Both the position numbers and the translations under genes were made by a program. The notes below the pieces were generated by a model. The model saw nothing but the letters and a program-made list of their open reading frames with translations, was not told the origin of the DNA and did not search any database. Positions 35,026 to 43,865 of a DNA stretch of 64,000 nucleotides are shown in pieces (positions within the stretch are counted from its first letter, which is position 1; the number at the start of each line of letters is the position of its first letter). Source of the stretch: CAUJIW01 sp963205175 (GTDB taxonomy: Bacteria; Pseudomonadota; Alphaproteobacteria; Sphingomonadales; Sphingomonadaceae); assembly GCA_041060555.1 (NCBI GenBank), contig JBEUDS010000014.1. The stretch is one strand, 5' to 3'.

Positions 35026-36269
35026 GCGGCCTTCACCTGTTGCTGGGGTTTGCGGGCGATGAACACTTCCCAGCCGCCACCGGGCGCATATTCACCGGCC
35101 GTGAATTCACGATCCGCAACCGCCGTCGCGGCCTCTTGGCTATAGCCACCGGACTCAGCGCCCATGAACTCCATCACGGCCATGGGAGCGGTATCGAAGC
35201 GGGCATCCGCGCGGTCGAACCCGGCGCGCTCGGCCAGCTCGAACTGGTCCATGTCACGCATGGCGCCCCAGAACGGCTCATTGTTGTACCAGGTCTCGTT
35301 GTCGAGGATGAACTGGGTGAACGGGTCCATCAGGTCGAACGGCGGCAGATCGGCGTGGATCATCAGGCCGCCCGGTGCCAGCAGGCGGTTGCACTCCTTG
35401 AATATCCTCGGCATCGCCTTGCCGCTGGTTTCGTGCAGCAGGATGTGGCTCACCACCAGGTCGAAATGCTCGTCCGGGAAACGGGTCTCCTCGGCGTTCA
35501 TCTGGGCGAAGTTGACCTCCAGCCCCAGACCCGCCGCACGCGCATGAGCATAACGCACCACCGGTCCACCGACATCGATGCCCCATACTTCGGCGTCGGG
35601 GAAGAATTCCTTGTAGGGCAAGGTCGCATGGCCGACAGTGCACCCCATGTCGAGAATGCGACGCGGCTTGAAATCCGGCATGTGGCGCTTGAGGTAGTTG
35701 CACACCGAACGACCCATGTCGTCGTTGAGCGGCCCCATATAACCCATGGCGTAGAGGTAGACACCCCGATCATAGAGCGCGCCGACCGAGACATCGTCCG
35801 GCGCCACTTCCGACGCGTAGCCGCCAGGCATGCAGTGGATGTCGACCGCCGTCACATAACGCGGTGGCACGAAGCCCTGCGGAATGTCGAGCTTGGCCTT
35901 GGTCGAGGCGGAGAGCTTGCGCGCCTGTTCGATCAGGTCCAGCAGTTCACGATCAACGGACACGTTGACCGACTCCCACAACAACTCCTGAGCGATCCGG
36001 TTGGCGGCCGCATAATGCTGGAAGTAGAGTTCCTTGACCATGGCTGCGCGAATATCGCGCCGGTCAACCGGCGGCCGTCCGTGCTCCTTTTCGAACGCCT
36101 TGGCGACCCGCCCCTTGTATATGGGCGTCAATCCCGGCAACAGCTTGCCCTGAATGAACCCCTTGAAGCTCTTGGTGAACTCCTGCCGCGCCGCTTCATC
36201 GTGCGTCGGCTTGGTCAGCATCGGATGCTGGGCCTGCTGGAAGGTATTGAGCATCGACGGCATCTCCAT
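35022..36269 (-). CDS. SAM-dependent methyltransferase, module 2
   Basis: About 415 residues (ATG 36269; the ATG at 36254, MLNTFQQAQ, has the better-spaced GGAG). Same architecture as the proteins at 21903 and 55909: helical N-domain, PPRYVTAVDIHCMPGGY with His145/Cys146 in this numbering, then RRILDMGCTVGHATLP, WGIDVGGPVVRYAHARA, HILLHETSG and LAPGGLMIHADLPPF. It is the most divergent of the three: GANYD becomes GALYD and the YSDGGG segment is lost. Acceptor unknown. Confidence 0.8.
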   Translation of the reverse strand: MEMPSMLNTFQQAQHPMLTKPTHDEAARQEFTKSFKGFIQGKLLPGLTPIYKGRVAKAFEKEHGRPPVDRRDIRAAMVKELYFQHYAAANRIAQELLWESVNVSVDRELLDLIEQARKLSASTKAKLDIPQGFVPPRYVTAVDIHCMPGGYASEVAPDDVSVGALYDRGVYLYAMGYMGPLNDDMGRSVCNYLKRHMPDFKPRRILDMGCTVGHATLPYKEFFPDAEVWGIDVGGPVVRYAHARAAGLGLEVNFAQMNAEETRFPDEHFDLVVSHILLHETSGKAMPRIFKECNRLLAPGGLMIHADLPPFDLMDPFTQFILDNETWYNNEPFWGAMRDMDQFELAERAGFDRADARFDTAPMAVMEFMGAESGGYSQEAATAVADREFTAGEYAPGGGWEVFIARKPQQQVKAA

Positions 36270-36329
36270 CTAGTTTCAGGGAGAAAGTGAGCTTTTCGAT
36301 ACGGCCTGGCAAGAACAGCCCACACGCCA

Positions 36330-36346
36330 TATCCGCTCAGCGATCA
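36330..36346. promoter_or_regulatory. Island operator palindrome (11 of 14)
   Basis: TATCCGCTCAGCGATCA: perfect left arm, right arm GCG kept. Located 61 bp upstream of module 2, in the gap shared with the divergent MFS gene. Confidence 0.45.
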
Positions 36347-36550
36347 AGGAACTGTTTCACATGGCGTCGCCACGGCCTGACGTTCCAAGTTTTGCGCTGG
36401 ATACCTGCCTGGGAGACGCAGCGAAATGACAAATATCAATCCGGCGCGACGCGAGAACCCCGGGCCCATCACCCTCGTCGTCGGCGCCGATGCTGCCCCT
36501 GGCGCACGATCGGCTCCATCATTTCCCGAATTCCCGCAGGAATAATCCAT

Positions 36551-37909
36551 ATGGCTGATGTGGCGGCAACACTTGATATCGGCTCACAAGCGGTCAAGCG
36601 GACCGGGCTTGCAGCCCAGATCGGCTATGGTGTCGGACAGATCGCCGGACAGGTATTCCGCGATCTACCCTCCCTGCTCCTGCTGTTTTTCATGACCACC
36701 GTGCTCGGCATCTCGCCGGCAATCGCCGGCGCGGCGATCTTTGTCCCCAAACTGGTGCTCGGCGCGGTATGCGACGTCGGCGTCGGCATCATGTCCGATC
36801 GCCTGCGCCACAAGGTAGCGCGCCGCTGGTGGCTGCTTGTCGGCGTGTTCGGCGCGCCGTTGGCCATGATCCTGCTGTTTCATGTCCCCGATGGCTCAAC
36901 AACCCTGCAAGTCGGCTATATCGCCGGCGTGTTCACGCTCTACATGGCCGTGTTCGGCGGCTTTTCCGTCCCCTACCTCGCCATGGCCGGCGATCTGACC
37001 ACCACGCCGCGCGATCGCAGTGTCGTCATGGCGTGGCGCCTGGTCTTCACGGCGGTCGGCATCCTGACCTCCGGCATGCTGGCTCCCAATCTGATCCAGC
37101 ACTGGGGTGGCGGACAGGACGCTTACGAAAAGATGTCGCTGGTGCTGGCAGCAGTGTGCCCGACAGCACTGCTGGTGACCTTCTTCGCCACGGGAAAATC
37201 GACGCCGCGTCCCGGACCGTCTCTGGCTGCGTCGATCTCCACGACCCGGCTGACCCCGCGCGAGGCCATGCGCGTTCTGTTCCGCTCGCGCTTCGGCACC
37301 CTGCTGACCGCGACCCTGCTCCAGCTTACCGGCGCCGGCATGGGGTTCGCCACCATGCTCTACTTCCTGACCTACAACATGGCACGAGCCGACGCCTTCC
37401 AGTTGATCGGCGGACTTGTGGTGGCGGCGTGCGCCGCCATCGTCATTGCCCAGCCACTCTGGCTGGCGGTATCGACCCGCTTTGGCAAGTTGCCCGGCTA
37501 CCTGATCGCCACCTTCCTGTATGCCATTTGCTATGCCATCTGGGCCTTCGCCGCGGACTGGGGCGTGGTGGTGGCCTATACCCTCTCGTTTGTTGCGGCC
37601 ATCGGGCAGTCCGGCTGGACCATGCTGGGCTTCTCCATGATGTCGGACATCGCGGCGGAGGATAACCGCAACGCCGGCCTTTACTCGGCGGCCTGGATCG
37701 CCACCGACAAGATTTCCTTCGCTTTGGGCGGCACGCTGCTGGTGGGCGTGATCCTGTCCGCCTTTGGCTTCGACTCCGCCAAGGCCGTCCTTGGACAACC
37801 GCAATCCGACTCGGCGCTGCTGGGCGTCATGATTGCCTTCGGTATCACGCCAGCCGTGCTGAACGTGGTCGGCGCCCTGTTGCTGGCGCGCTGGGGCCGC
37901 CACCACTGA
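36551..37909 (+). CDS. MFS transporter, GPH (MelB-like) family
   Basis: 452 residues with 12 predicted helices, starting MADVAATLDIGSQ at 36551. The MFS_2 pattern is clear: IGYGVGQIAGQVFRDLPSLLLLFFMT, CDVGVGIMSDRLRHKVARRWWLL, and GFSMMSDIAAEDNRNAGLYSAAW in the second half. Members cotransport sugars, glucuronides or other organic acids with Na+ or H+. Probably the inner-membrane importer for an island substrate, next to methyltransferase module 2. A longer in-frame extension upstream is not protein-like and is rejected. Confidence 0.86.
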   Translation: MADVAATLDIGSQAVKRTGLAAQIGYGVGQIAGQVFRDLPSLLLLFFMTTVLGISPAIAGAAIFVPKLVLGAVCDVGVGIMSDRLRHKVARRWWLLVGVFGAPLAMILLFHVPDGSTTLQVGYIAGVFTLYMAVFGGFSVPYLAMAGDLTTTPRDRSVVMAWRLVFTAVGILTSGMLAPNLIQHWGGGQDAYEKMSLVLAAVCPTALLVTFFATGKSTPRPGPSLAASISTTRLTPREAMRVLFRSRFGTLLTATLLQLTGAGMGFATMLYFLTYNMARADAFQLIGGLVVAACAAIVIAQPLWLAVSTRFGKLPGYLIATFLYAICYAIWAFAADWGVVVAYTLSFVAAIGQSGWTMLGFSMMSDIAAEDNRNAGLYSAAWIATDKISFALGGTLLVGVILSAFGFDSAKAVLGQPQSDSALLGVMIAFGITPAVLNVVGALLLARWGRHH

Positions 37910-37932
37910 GCGCCCGTCCATCCGGCGACCAG

Positions 37933-37966
37933 AACCCCGCGGCCTCGACAAGATCGCGGGGTTTTT
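37933..37966 (+). terminator. Terminator of the MFS gene
   Basis: AACCCCGCG ... CGCGGGGTT followed by T5, 23 bp after the stop codon. Confidence 0.88.
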
Positions 37967-37999
37967 CGCGTTACCGCGCCTGAACGCAGAGCCTGGGTG

Positions 38000-38293
38000 T
38001 CAGACGGGATCGACGATCAACCGCGTCTCCACCTCACCCGCGCCCTCGCGCAACTTGGCGCCAGCGAGATATCCCGGTGACTTCGCGTAGGCGAGCGCCG
38101 CCTCGGCGGTCTCGAAACGACTCACCACCACGCGTTCCTCGGGGTCGACAGCGCCTTCCAGCACCTGAGCGACCTTGCCCCGCACCAGATACTGTCCACC
38201 GAACCGTTCGTTGAGGCCGGCGATCGCCTTCAGATAGAGCCCGAATTTCTCAGGATTGGTCACCCGGACGGTGGCGACAATGTAAGCAGCCAT
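38000..38293 (-). CDS. DUF1330 family protein
   Basis: 97-residue dimeric ferredoxin-like alpha/beta barrel: MAAYIVATVRVTNPEKFGLYLKAI, GGQYLVRGKVAQVLEG, RVVVSRFETAEAALAYAKSPGY, an exact DUF1330 profile by eye. The biochemical role of the family is not established. It lies between the MFS gene terminator and the second TonB receptor, 300 bp downstream of the latter's stop. Confidence 0.85.
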   Translation of the reverse strand: MAAYIVATVRVTNPEKFGLYLKAIAGLNERFGGQYLVRGKVAQVLEGAVDPEERVVVSRFETAEAALAYAKSPGYLAGAKLREGAGEVETRLIVDPV

Positions 38294-38547
38294 GACAATC
38301 TCCCAATGTTGAAGGGCCGAAAATCAGGGACGCGCCGATCCGAACCAACGCGCCGGCGGGAAATTCCCCGCCTGTCGGGGAGCGGCATGACGCCATGGAG
38401 GCCCCCGCCTACCCGCCCGGCGATGCCGGAAATGACGAAGGCGCGTGCGGTCAGACCACACACGCCCCTGCCTGTCGGCCGCGCCTGCCGGCAATGAGGC
38501 TCCCCACCCTGGCAGGCCTTGCCTGTGGCCGCTGGGTCAGCCTTTGC

Positions 38548-38580
38548 CGTCACCTCAGGCCGTTGCGGTCCGAGGTGACG
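38548..38580. repeat. Inverted repeat after TonB receptor 2
   Basis: CGTCACCTC and its exact complement around a 15-base loop, 16 bp past the receptor stop. No T-run. Likely an mRNA-end hairpin. The remaining gap 38294-38547 shows nothing else. Confidence 0.5.
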
Positions 38581-38595
38581 ACAAGCCCGCCGGTA

Positions 38596-40761
38596 TCAGA
38601 ACTTGTAACGCACGGTCGCCAGCACCGTACGCGGATCGACCGCGAACTGAGGCTGCACGACGGAGAAGCCGAAGCCGGTGGTCCAGCCCTTTTCCTGCAG
38701 AAGATTCTTGCCGCTCAGCTGCACCGTCCAGCGGTCATAGTCGTAGCCGACATAGCCACCGAGGAATTCCTGCTGCTTGACGAAGCCGATGGCCACATTG
38801 TCGGCGGTCGAGAAGTAGGCCGCACGGGCGTTGAAGTCTGCACCCAGTCGCAGGCTGCCCGGACCGACATCGACCTCGTAGTCGAAGCCTACGGCGTAGG
38901 ACCAGTCCGGGAACGCCGGCGGGTCGTTGTCGATGATGGAACAGGCCGCGCTGACCGTCGTGCTGCACGAGGTATATTTGCCATCATTGAGTGAAACGTT
39001 GCCCCACAGGGTGAAGCCATCGAATGCCCGCCAGGTGGCTTCCAGCTCGACACCTTTCAGCGTCGCATTGTAGTTCTCGACCACGAACGTGCCAATATCG
39101 GGGCCGGACGCGACCGTCAGACTCTGCTGACGGTTGCGGATCTTGTTGTAGAAGCCCGCCAGATTCAGACGCAGTGTGCCGCCCAGCAGGTCGGACTTCA
39201 CGCCAGCCTCATAGGCCGTGGTGTACTGCGGCAGGAATGGGGTGCTGATCTGGACCAGATTGCCCGCAAGGCCGTTGTAGCCTCCTGACTTGAATCCTTG
39301 CGCATAGCTCGCATAGAGCAGGACGTCCGGCGTCACCTTGTAGTCAACGCCCAGTTTCGGCGTGAACCGGTCATACCGCTCATGCAGATCGAACGCCGCA
39401 CCGCCGATGCTGCCCTTCAGCTTCTTCTGGTCCAGCGTGTAGCGACCGCCGGCGATTAGCGACAGCGAGTCCGTCACGCGATAGGTCAACTGGCCAAAGC
39501 CGGCGACACTGTCCGTGGTGGCGACGAACAGGGTCGATGACGGCGAGAAGAAGATCGTCGACAAAACGTCCTGCGTCGCCTTCTCGGTGAAGAAGTAGAC
39601 ACCGGCCACATAGTCGAGCCGCTCACCCAGACCGCCCGCCGCCTGGAATTCCTGGCTGAACTGCCACTGGTCGGTCTCGCTGACGCGATCGAACAAAGCC
39701 ACGGGATCATCGCTCGGCAGGCCGATCAGGCTGCCGGCGACGCCGCCGGAGAAATCCTGCCGCCAGTCATCGCTGAGCTCGGAGTAGCCGGTGATGGAGG
39801 TGAAGGTGCCGGTGTCATAGTCGGCGGAAAGCCGCAGTGTCGCGCCATACTGCGAAACCCTGGTGTAGGATTCGACTGGCGAGGCGACCTTGCGATAGGA
39901 GCCCGTGGACGGCACGATCTCGCCGGCGACAATCGTCGTCGGCACCGCCCACTGACCATCACCATCGGTATGCATGTAGAATACGGTGAGCCGGCCGGTA
40001 ACCGTGTCACCGGCATAGGCCACATCACCCTGAATGCCCTCGAAACTCTCGTCGCCGACCTTCTCGTCCAGCGTGACATTATACTGCCGGCCGCCGTCGC
40101 GGCCGCGCACCATGCCATTGAGCGACCCGCTCCACTTGCCATCCTCGCTCAGCGCACCGGTAACATAGCCCTTGAGACGGCGTTCGTTCCAGGTGCCAAA
40201 GCCTGCCTCGATGGTCCCGGAAAATTCCGCGCTCGGTGCCTTGGTGATCATGTTGACCGCGCCGGCCGAGGAATTGCGCCCGTACAGCACACCCTGGGGG
40301 CCACGCACCACCTCGATGCGTTCCAGCTCCAGGAAATCCACCAGCGCGGCCGACAGGCGAGCGCGATAGACATTGTCGAGATAGATACCGACTTCCGACT
40401 CCGACAGCGCCATGCCGCCATCCGTGATGCCGCCGCCGCGCACGTAGGGGCTTAGGCCGGCACTGCCGCCGGTAACGGAACTGAACTTGACGTTCGGCAC
40501 GATCCGGTTGAGGTCAATGGCTGTCGATATCTGCATTTTCTGAAGAGTATCGGCGGTAACCGCGGACACCGCCGCCGGCACATCCTGCAGTTTCTGGTCG
40601 ACACGCTGCGCCGAGACAATGATGTCGCCGAGTTCGGCGGCTTGCTCTGCGCCCGCCATCGCCGGCACGGTGGCGCCCGCCATGATGGCAAGCACCGATG
40701 CACCCGCCAGATAGCGGCGCGCGCGGACAAGAATATCGATCGTGACTGACTGATTGTTCAT
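38596..40761 (-). CDS. TonB-dependent outer-membrane receptor (second)
   Basis: 721 residues from MNNQSVTIDILVRARRYLAGASV, after AGGAG, with a leader ending PAMAGAEQ. Plug motifs: GDIIVSAQRVDQKLQDVPAAVSAV, VGIYLDNVYRARLSAALVDF, IEVVRGPQGVLYGRNSSAGAVNMITK. The barrel ends VDPRTVLATVRYKF. Such FecA/FyuA-like plugs occur in catabolic loci for complex organics. Divergent from the racemase-type gene; the gap holds two tandem CATCG palindromes and one island operator. Confidence 0.92.
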   Translation of the reverse strand: MNNQSVTIDILVRARRYLAGASVLAIMAGATVPAMAGAEQAAELGDIIVSAQRVDQKLQDVPAAVSAVTADTLQKMQISTAIDLNRIVPNVKFSSVTGGSAGLSPYVRGGGITDGGMALSESEVGIYLDNVYRARLSAALVDFLELERIEVVRGPQGVLYGRNSSAGAVNMITKAPSAEFSGTIEAGFGTWNERRLKGYVTGALSEDGKWSGSLNGMVRGRDGGRQYNVTLDEKVGDESFEGIQGDVAYAGDTVTGRLTVFYMHTDGDGQWAVPTTIVAGEIVPSTGSYRKVASPVESYTRVSQYGATLRLSADYDTGTFTSITGYSELSDDWRQDFSGGVAGSLIGLPSDDPVALFDRVSETDQWQFSQEFQAAGGLGERLDYVAGVYFFTEKATQDVLSTIFFSPSSTLFVATTDSVAGFGQLTYRVTDSLSLIAGGRYTLDQKKLKGSIGGAAFDLHERYDRFTPKLGVDYKVTPDVLLYASYAQGFKSGGYNGLAGNLVQISTPFLPQYTTAYEAGVKSDLLGGTLRLNLAGFYNKIRNRQQSLTVASGPDIGTFVVENYNATLKGVELEATWRAFDGFTLWGNVSLNDGKYTSCSTTVSAACSIIDNDPPAFPDWSYAVGFDYEVDVGPGSLRLGADFNARAAYFSTADNVAIGFVKQQEFLGGYVGYDYDRWTVQLSGKNLLQEKGWTTGFGFSVVQPQFAVDPRTVLATVRYKF

Positions 40762-40792
40762 TCGATGTATCTCCTGCACCTGTATCCCTCCG

Positions 40793-40837
40793 GCATCGTC
40801 GGTGCGATGCACTTTTTTTGGCCATCGATTAACGATG
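40793..40837. promoter_or_regulatory. Two tandem CATCG/CGATG palindromes upstream of receptor 2
   Basis: GCATCG-6 nt-CGATGC at 40793-40810 and CATCG-ATTAA-CGATG at 40823-40837, 30 bp apart start to start, separated by ACTTTTTTTGGC. Position and repetition suggest an operator pair. The first hairpin plus T7 could also act as an attenuator on the plus strand. Confidence 0.4.
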
Positions 40838-40929
40838 CCCGCCAAGGATGCGCGGCGCGGCGCGCCTGCCGTCACGGATTGTCAAACTGACCAGCAGTCG
40901 GACATTTCGCCGCCGGCATCAGGCCGCCA

Positions 40930-40946
40930 TGACCGCAGTGCGGAGA
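40930..40946. promoter_or_regulatory. Island operator palindrome (11 of 14)
   Basis: TGACCGCAGTGCGGAGA lies 81 bp upstream of the racemase-type gene at 41027. Confidence 0.45.
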
Positions 40947-41026
40947 AAGGCCGTCAGCTGTCTGTGCCATGCCCGGCATCTGATACGAGCATGGCCCATC
41001 TGCTGGAGCGACGAGGGAGACTGGAC

Positions 41027-41773
41027 ATGACTGATTCACTGGGTTCGCGGATGAAATTCGCGGTGATCGCCCCTTCCACCAACACGAGTGTCCAGCCCGA
41101 ATACGACGACATGCGCCCGCGCTGGGTGACCAACCATTTCTGCCGGATCACCATTCCCGACACCAAGGTCACCGATGACGACAGCTTCATGGTGATGATC
41201 GAGAACATCCGCCGCGGCACACTGGAAACCATTGACAGTGCCATGACCATGCAGCCGGGCTGCGTCATCATGGGCATGTCGGCAGAGACCTTCTGGGACG
41301 GTGCCGACGGCGCCGAACGCCTGCACGCCCGCATGGTCGAACGCACCGGCGGCATCCCGGTTGTGATGGGTTCAACGGCGGTCGACGCGGCCATCAAGGC
41401 CTATGGCGGCATCAAGAAGATCGGTGTCGTGACGCCCTATGCCCCGATCGGCGACAAGCAGGTCAAGCTGTTCTTCGAGGATCTGGGCTACGAAGTGGTG
41501 CACATCAAGGGCCTGAAGTGCGGCTCGCCGCTGCTGATCGGCCACGAGACGCCACAAACGCTCAAGCGGGCCGCCATCGAGGTGTCGGAAGGCGTCGATG
41601 CCGTCATCCAGTGCGGCACCAACCTCGCCTTCGCCCAGGTTGCCACCATGGCCGAGTTCTGGCTTGAAAAGCCGGTGATCGCGATCAACACTGCAACCTA
41701 CTGGCATGCCCTGCGCAGCATGGGCATCATGGACCAGATGGAGGGCTTCGGCTCGCTCCTGAGCCGGTACTGA
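41027..41773 (+). CDS. Asp/Glu racemase superfamily, maleate isomerase-like
   Basis: 248 residues starting MTDSLGSRMKFAVIAPSTNTSV after GAGGGAGA. The fold is that of maleate cis-trans isomerase and arylmalonate decarboxylase: APSTNTSVQPEYDDM, CVIMGMSAETFWDGADGA, GSTAVDAAIKAYGGIKKIGVVTPY, VIQCGTNLAFAQVA with Cys. The first-half Cys of maleate isomerase is replaced by Asn/Ser in 'STNTS', and 'MSAETF' stands where a second Cys may sit in relatives, so isomerase, decarboxylase or racemase activity is open. Heads the operon racemase - imidase homolog - monooxygenase - aldehyde dehydrogenase. Confidence 0.8.
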   Translation: MTDSLGSRMKFAVIAPSTNTSVQPEYDDMRPRWVTNHFCRITIPDTKVTDDDSFMVMIENIRRGTLETIDSAMTMQPGCVIMGMSAETFWDGADGAERLHARMVERTGGIPVVMGSTAVDAAIKAYGGIKKIGVVTPYAPIGDKQVKLFFEDLGYEVVHIKGLKCGSPLLIGHETPQTLKRAAIEVSEGVDAVIQCGTNLAFAQVATMAEFWLEKPVIAINTATYWHALRSMGIMDQMEGFGSLLSRY

Positions 41774-41802
41774 AGCCCACGTCGGCATTAAGGATAGCGT
41801 AG

Positions 41803-42717
41803 ATGGAGTATGATTACGTCCCGCTGCCCCAGCGTCAGCCGTTGCGCTGGCCTGGGGATGCCCGGGTTGCCCTGATCCTGACCTTCAATCTGGAGACCTG
41901 GGATCTCACCAAGGACACCGACAAGCCTTATTATGCGGGCGGGCCGTCGATCCTGCCGGATATCCTGCCGGGCAACACGCCGGACTTCCCCAATTTCACC
42001 TGGCGTGAATACGGGCAGCGGGTCGGCATCTGGCGCCTCTACGAACTGTTCGACAGCCTGGGTGTCAAGGCCAGCTGCACCACCAACGCCGTGACCTTCG
42101 AACGCCGCAAGGCGATGACGGACGCCTGTCTGGAGCGCGGCTGGGAGCTGATCACCCACAACTGGGAGCAGGGCGAGCTGCTGACCAACTTCGCCAACGA
42201 CCCTGCCCGCGAGCGGGACGTGGTGCTGCGCACGCTGGACCAGTACGAGAAGTTCGTCGGCCGCAAGTCGAAGGGCTGGCTGTCGTCGTCGCTGCGCGGC
42301 ACGCTTCAGACCGCCGACATCCTGGCGGAATATGGCTGCACCTTCTACTGCGACATCATGAACGACGATCAGCCCTACCTGATCCGGACACCGCACGGCC
42401 CCATCGTGTCGGTACCGTATTCCAACGAGATCAACGACTTCACCTTCATCACGCGCAAGAACTACACCACCGACCAGTTCCGCGACGCGCTGATCGAGGA
42501 ACTCGACGTGCTGTACGCCGAAGGCGCCACCACGGCGCGCATCATGAACGTCGGCCTGCACCCCCACGTCTCGGGACGCGCCCATCGCATCCGCGCATTG
42601 CGGGAATTCATCGAGCACGCCAAATCACTGCCGGGCGTGTGGTGGGCGACCCGCGAGGAAATCGCCGACTGGTACCTGAAGAATCACGAAAGCCATATTC
42701 CGGGACAGCTGAAATGA
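41803..42717 (+). CDS. Polysaccharide deacetylase-family hydrolase, PuuE/imidase type (3)
   Basis: 304 residues, cytoplasmic. QPLRWPGDARVALILTFNLETWDL matches the front of PuuE-type enzymes. Further segments are WELITHNWEQGELLTNFANDP, KGWLSSSLRGTLQTADILAEYGCTFYCDIMNDDQPYLI and GLHPHVSGRAHRIRALREFI. The late HPHxxG...HR pattern resembles cyclic imide hydrolase and allantoinase more than sugar deacetylases. Lies 29 bp after the racemase-type gene and overlaps the monooxygenase by ATGA. Confidence 0.8.
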   Translation: MEYDYVPLPQRQPLRWPGDARVALILTFNLETWDLTKDTDKPYYAGGPSILPDILPGNTPDFPNFTWREYGQRVGIWRLYELFDSLGVKASCTTNAVTFERRKAMTDACLERGWELITHNWEQGELLTNFANDPARERDVVLRTLDQYEKFVGRKSKGWLSSSLRGTLQTADILAEYGCTFYCDIMNDDQPYLIRTPHGPIVSVPYSNEINDFTFITRKNYTTDQFRDALIEELDVLYAEGATTARIMNVGLHPHVSGRAHRIRALREFIEHAKSLPGVWWATREEIADWYLKNHESHIPGQLK

Positions 42718-43865
42718 GCCGTGGCGAAGAGATCCTGATCGTCGGTGGCGGCATCGCCGGCATGACGGCGGCGGCGGCCATTGCCCGTCAGGGCTTCGCC
42801 GTCACCCTGCTGGAATCCGCCCCCGAGTTCGGCGAGATCGGCGCCGGCGTGACGCTGACCCCCAACGCCATGCGCGGCCTCGATTTCATCGGGGTCTGCG
42901 AGGAGGCGGCCGCCGTCGGCGTCGAGCCGACGCTGCAGCGCATCCAGCACTGGCAGGATGGCCGCACCCTGGTGGGCTTCGACCGTTCCACCCAGCGCGC
43001 CACCTATGGCGCACCCTATATCACCATCCATCGGGCCGACCTGCATGCGGTGCTGACCAAGGCCGCGCGGGATGCCGGCGTCGACATGCGGACAAACGCG
43101 GCGGCTGTTTCCAGCGAGGGCACGACGGTGACCCTCGCCGACGGCAGTACAGTGTCCGGCGATCTGCTGGTGGGCGCCGATGGCGTGAAGTCGGTCATCC
43201 GTCAGCGGTTCGAGCCCGCCAGGCCGCACTTCACCGGCCATGTCGCCTGGCGCACCCTGGTGCCGGTGACGCCCGATCTGCAGGATCTGTCCGACCACCC
43301 GGGCATCATCATCGGCCCTGGCGCCATGATCAACCGCTACAACGTGCGCCATTCCACCATCATGAACCTGGTGTTCTTCGCCCGTCAGGAAGGCTGGAAC
43401 CAGGAAGGCTGGACAACCCCGGTCGACCCCGGCGAGCTGCGCTCGATCTACGCCGGCTGGTGCGACGACGCCCAGCGGCAGATCGAGGCGGCCTGCAAGC
43501 AGCCGATGTTCAAGTGGGCGATTAATGCCCGCAGGCCGCTGGACAACTGGATCATCGACGGCAACGTCACGCTGCTGGGCGATGCCGCGCACGCGATGAC
43601 GCCGTTCCTCGGCCAGGGCGCTGCCTGCGGCATCGAGGACGCGGTGGTGCTGGCACGCGCGCTGGCCGCCGCCGGCTCCATCGCCGAGGCGCTCGACCGC
43701 TACGTCGCCGCCCGGCATGAGCGGGCAACCTTCATCCAGACCGAGTCGAACGCCAACGCCGACCGCATGCAGGGCCAGGATACCGACCTGTTCGGCCTGG
43801 AAGGCCTGCGCAACGAGGAGTCGCTCGGCCTGTTCGATTACGACCCGCGGACCGTCGCCGTATGA
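42714..43865 (+). CDS. FAD-dependent monooxygenase, salicylate hydroxylase-like
   Basis: 383 residues. GxGxxG motif ILIVGGGIAGMTAAAAIARQG, ligand region GAGVTLTPNAMRGLDFIG, DG motif LLVGADGVKSVIRQRF and the GD motif VTLLGDAAHAMTPFLGQGAACGIEDA are those of the salicylate / 3-hydroxybenzoate 6-hydroxylase and 6-hydroxynicotinate 3-monooxygenase branch. The substrate could be an N-heteroaromatic acid. Overlaps both neighbours by ATGA, so all four genes of the operon are translated together. Confidence 0.88.
   Translation: MSRGEEILIVGGGIAGMTAAAAIARQGFAVTLLESAPEFGEIGAGVTLTPNAMRGLDFIGVCEEAAAVGVEPTLQRIQHWQDGRTLVGFDRSTQRATYGAPYITIHRADLHAVLTKAARDAGVDMRTNAAAVSSEGTTVTLADGSTVSGDLLVGADGVKSVIRQRFEPARPHFTGHVAWRTLVPVTPDLQDLSDHPGIIIGPGAMINRYNVRHSTIMNLVFFARQEGWNQEGWTTPVDPGELRSIYAGWCDDAQRQIEAACKQPMFKWAINARRPLDNWIIDGNVTLLGDAAHAMTPFLGQGAACGIEDAVVLARALAAAGSIAEALDRYVAARHERATFIQTESNANADRMQGQDTDLFGLEGLRNEESLGLFDYDPRTVAV

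Noticed and set aside
36287..36550. N-terminal extension of the MFS transporter
   Set aside because: The 88 extra residues are Arg/Pro-rich and not protein-like. The ATG at 36551 gives a normal MFS_2 start.
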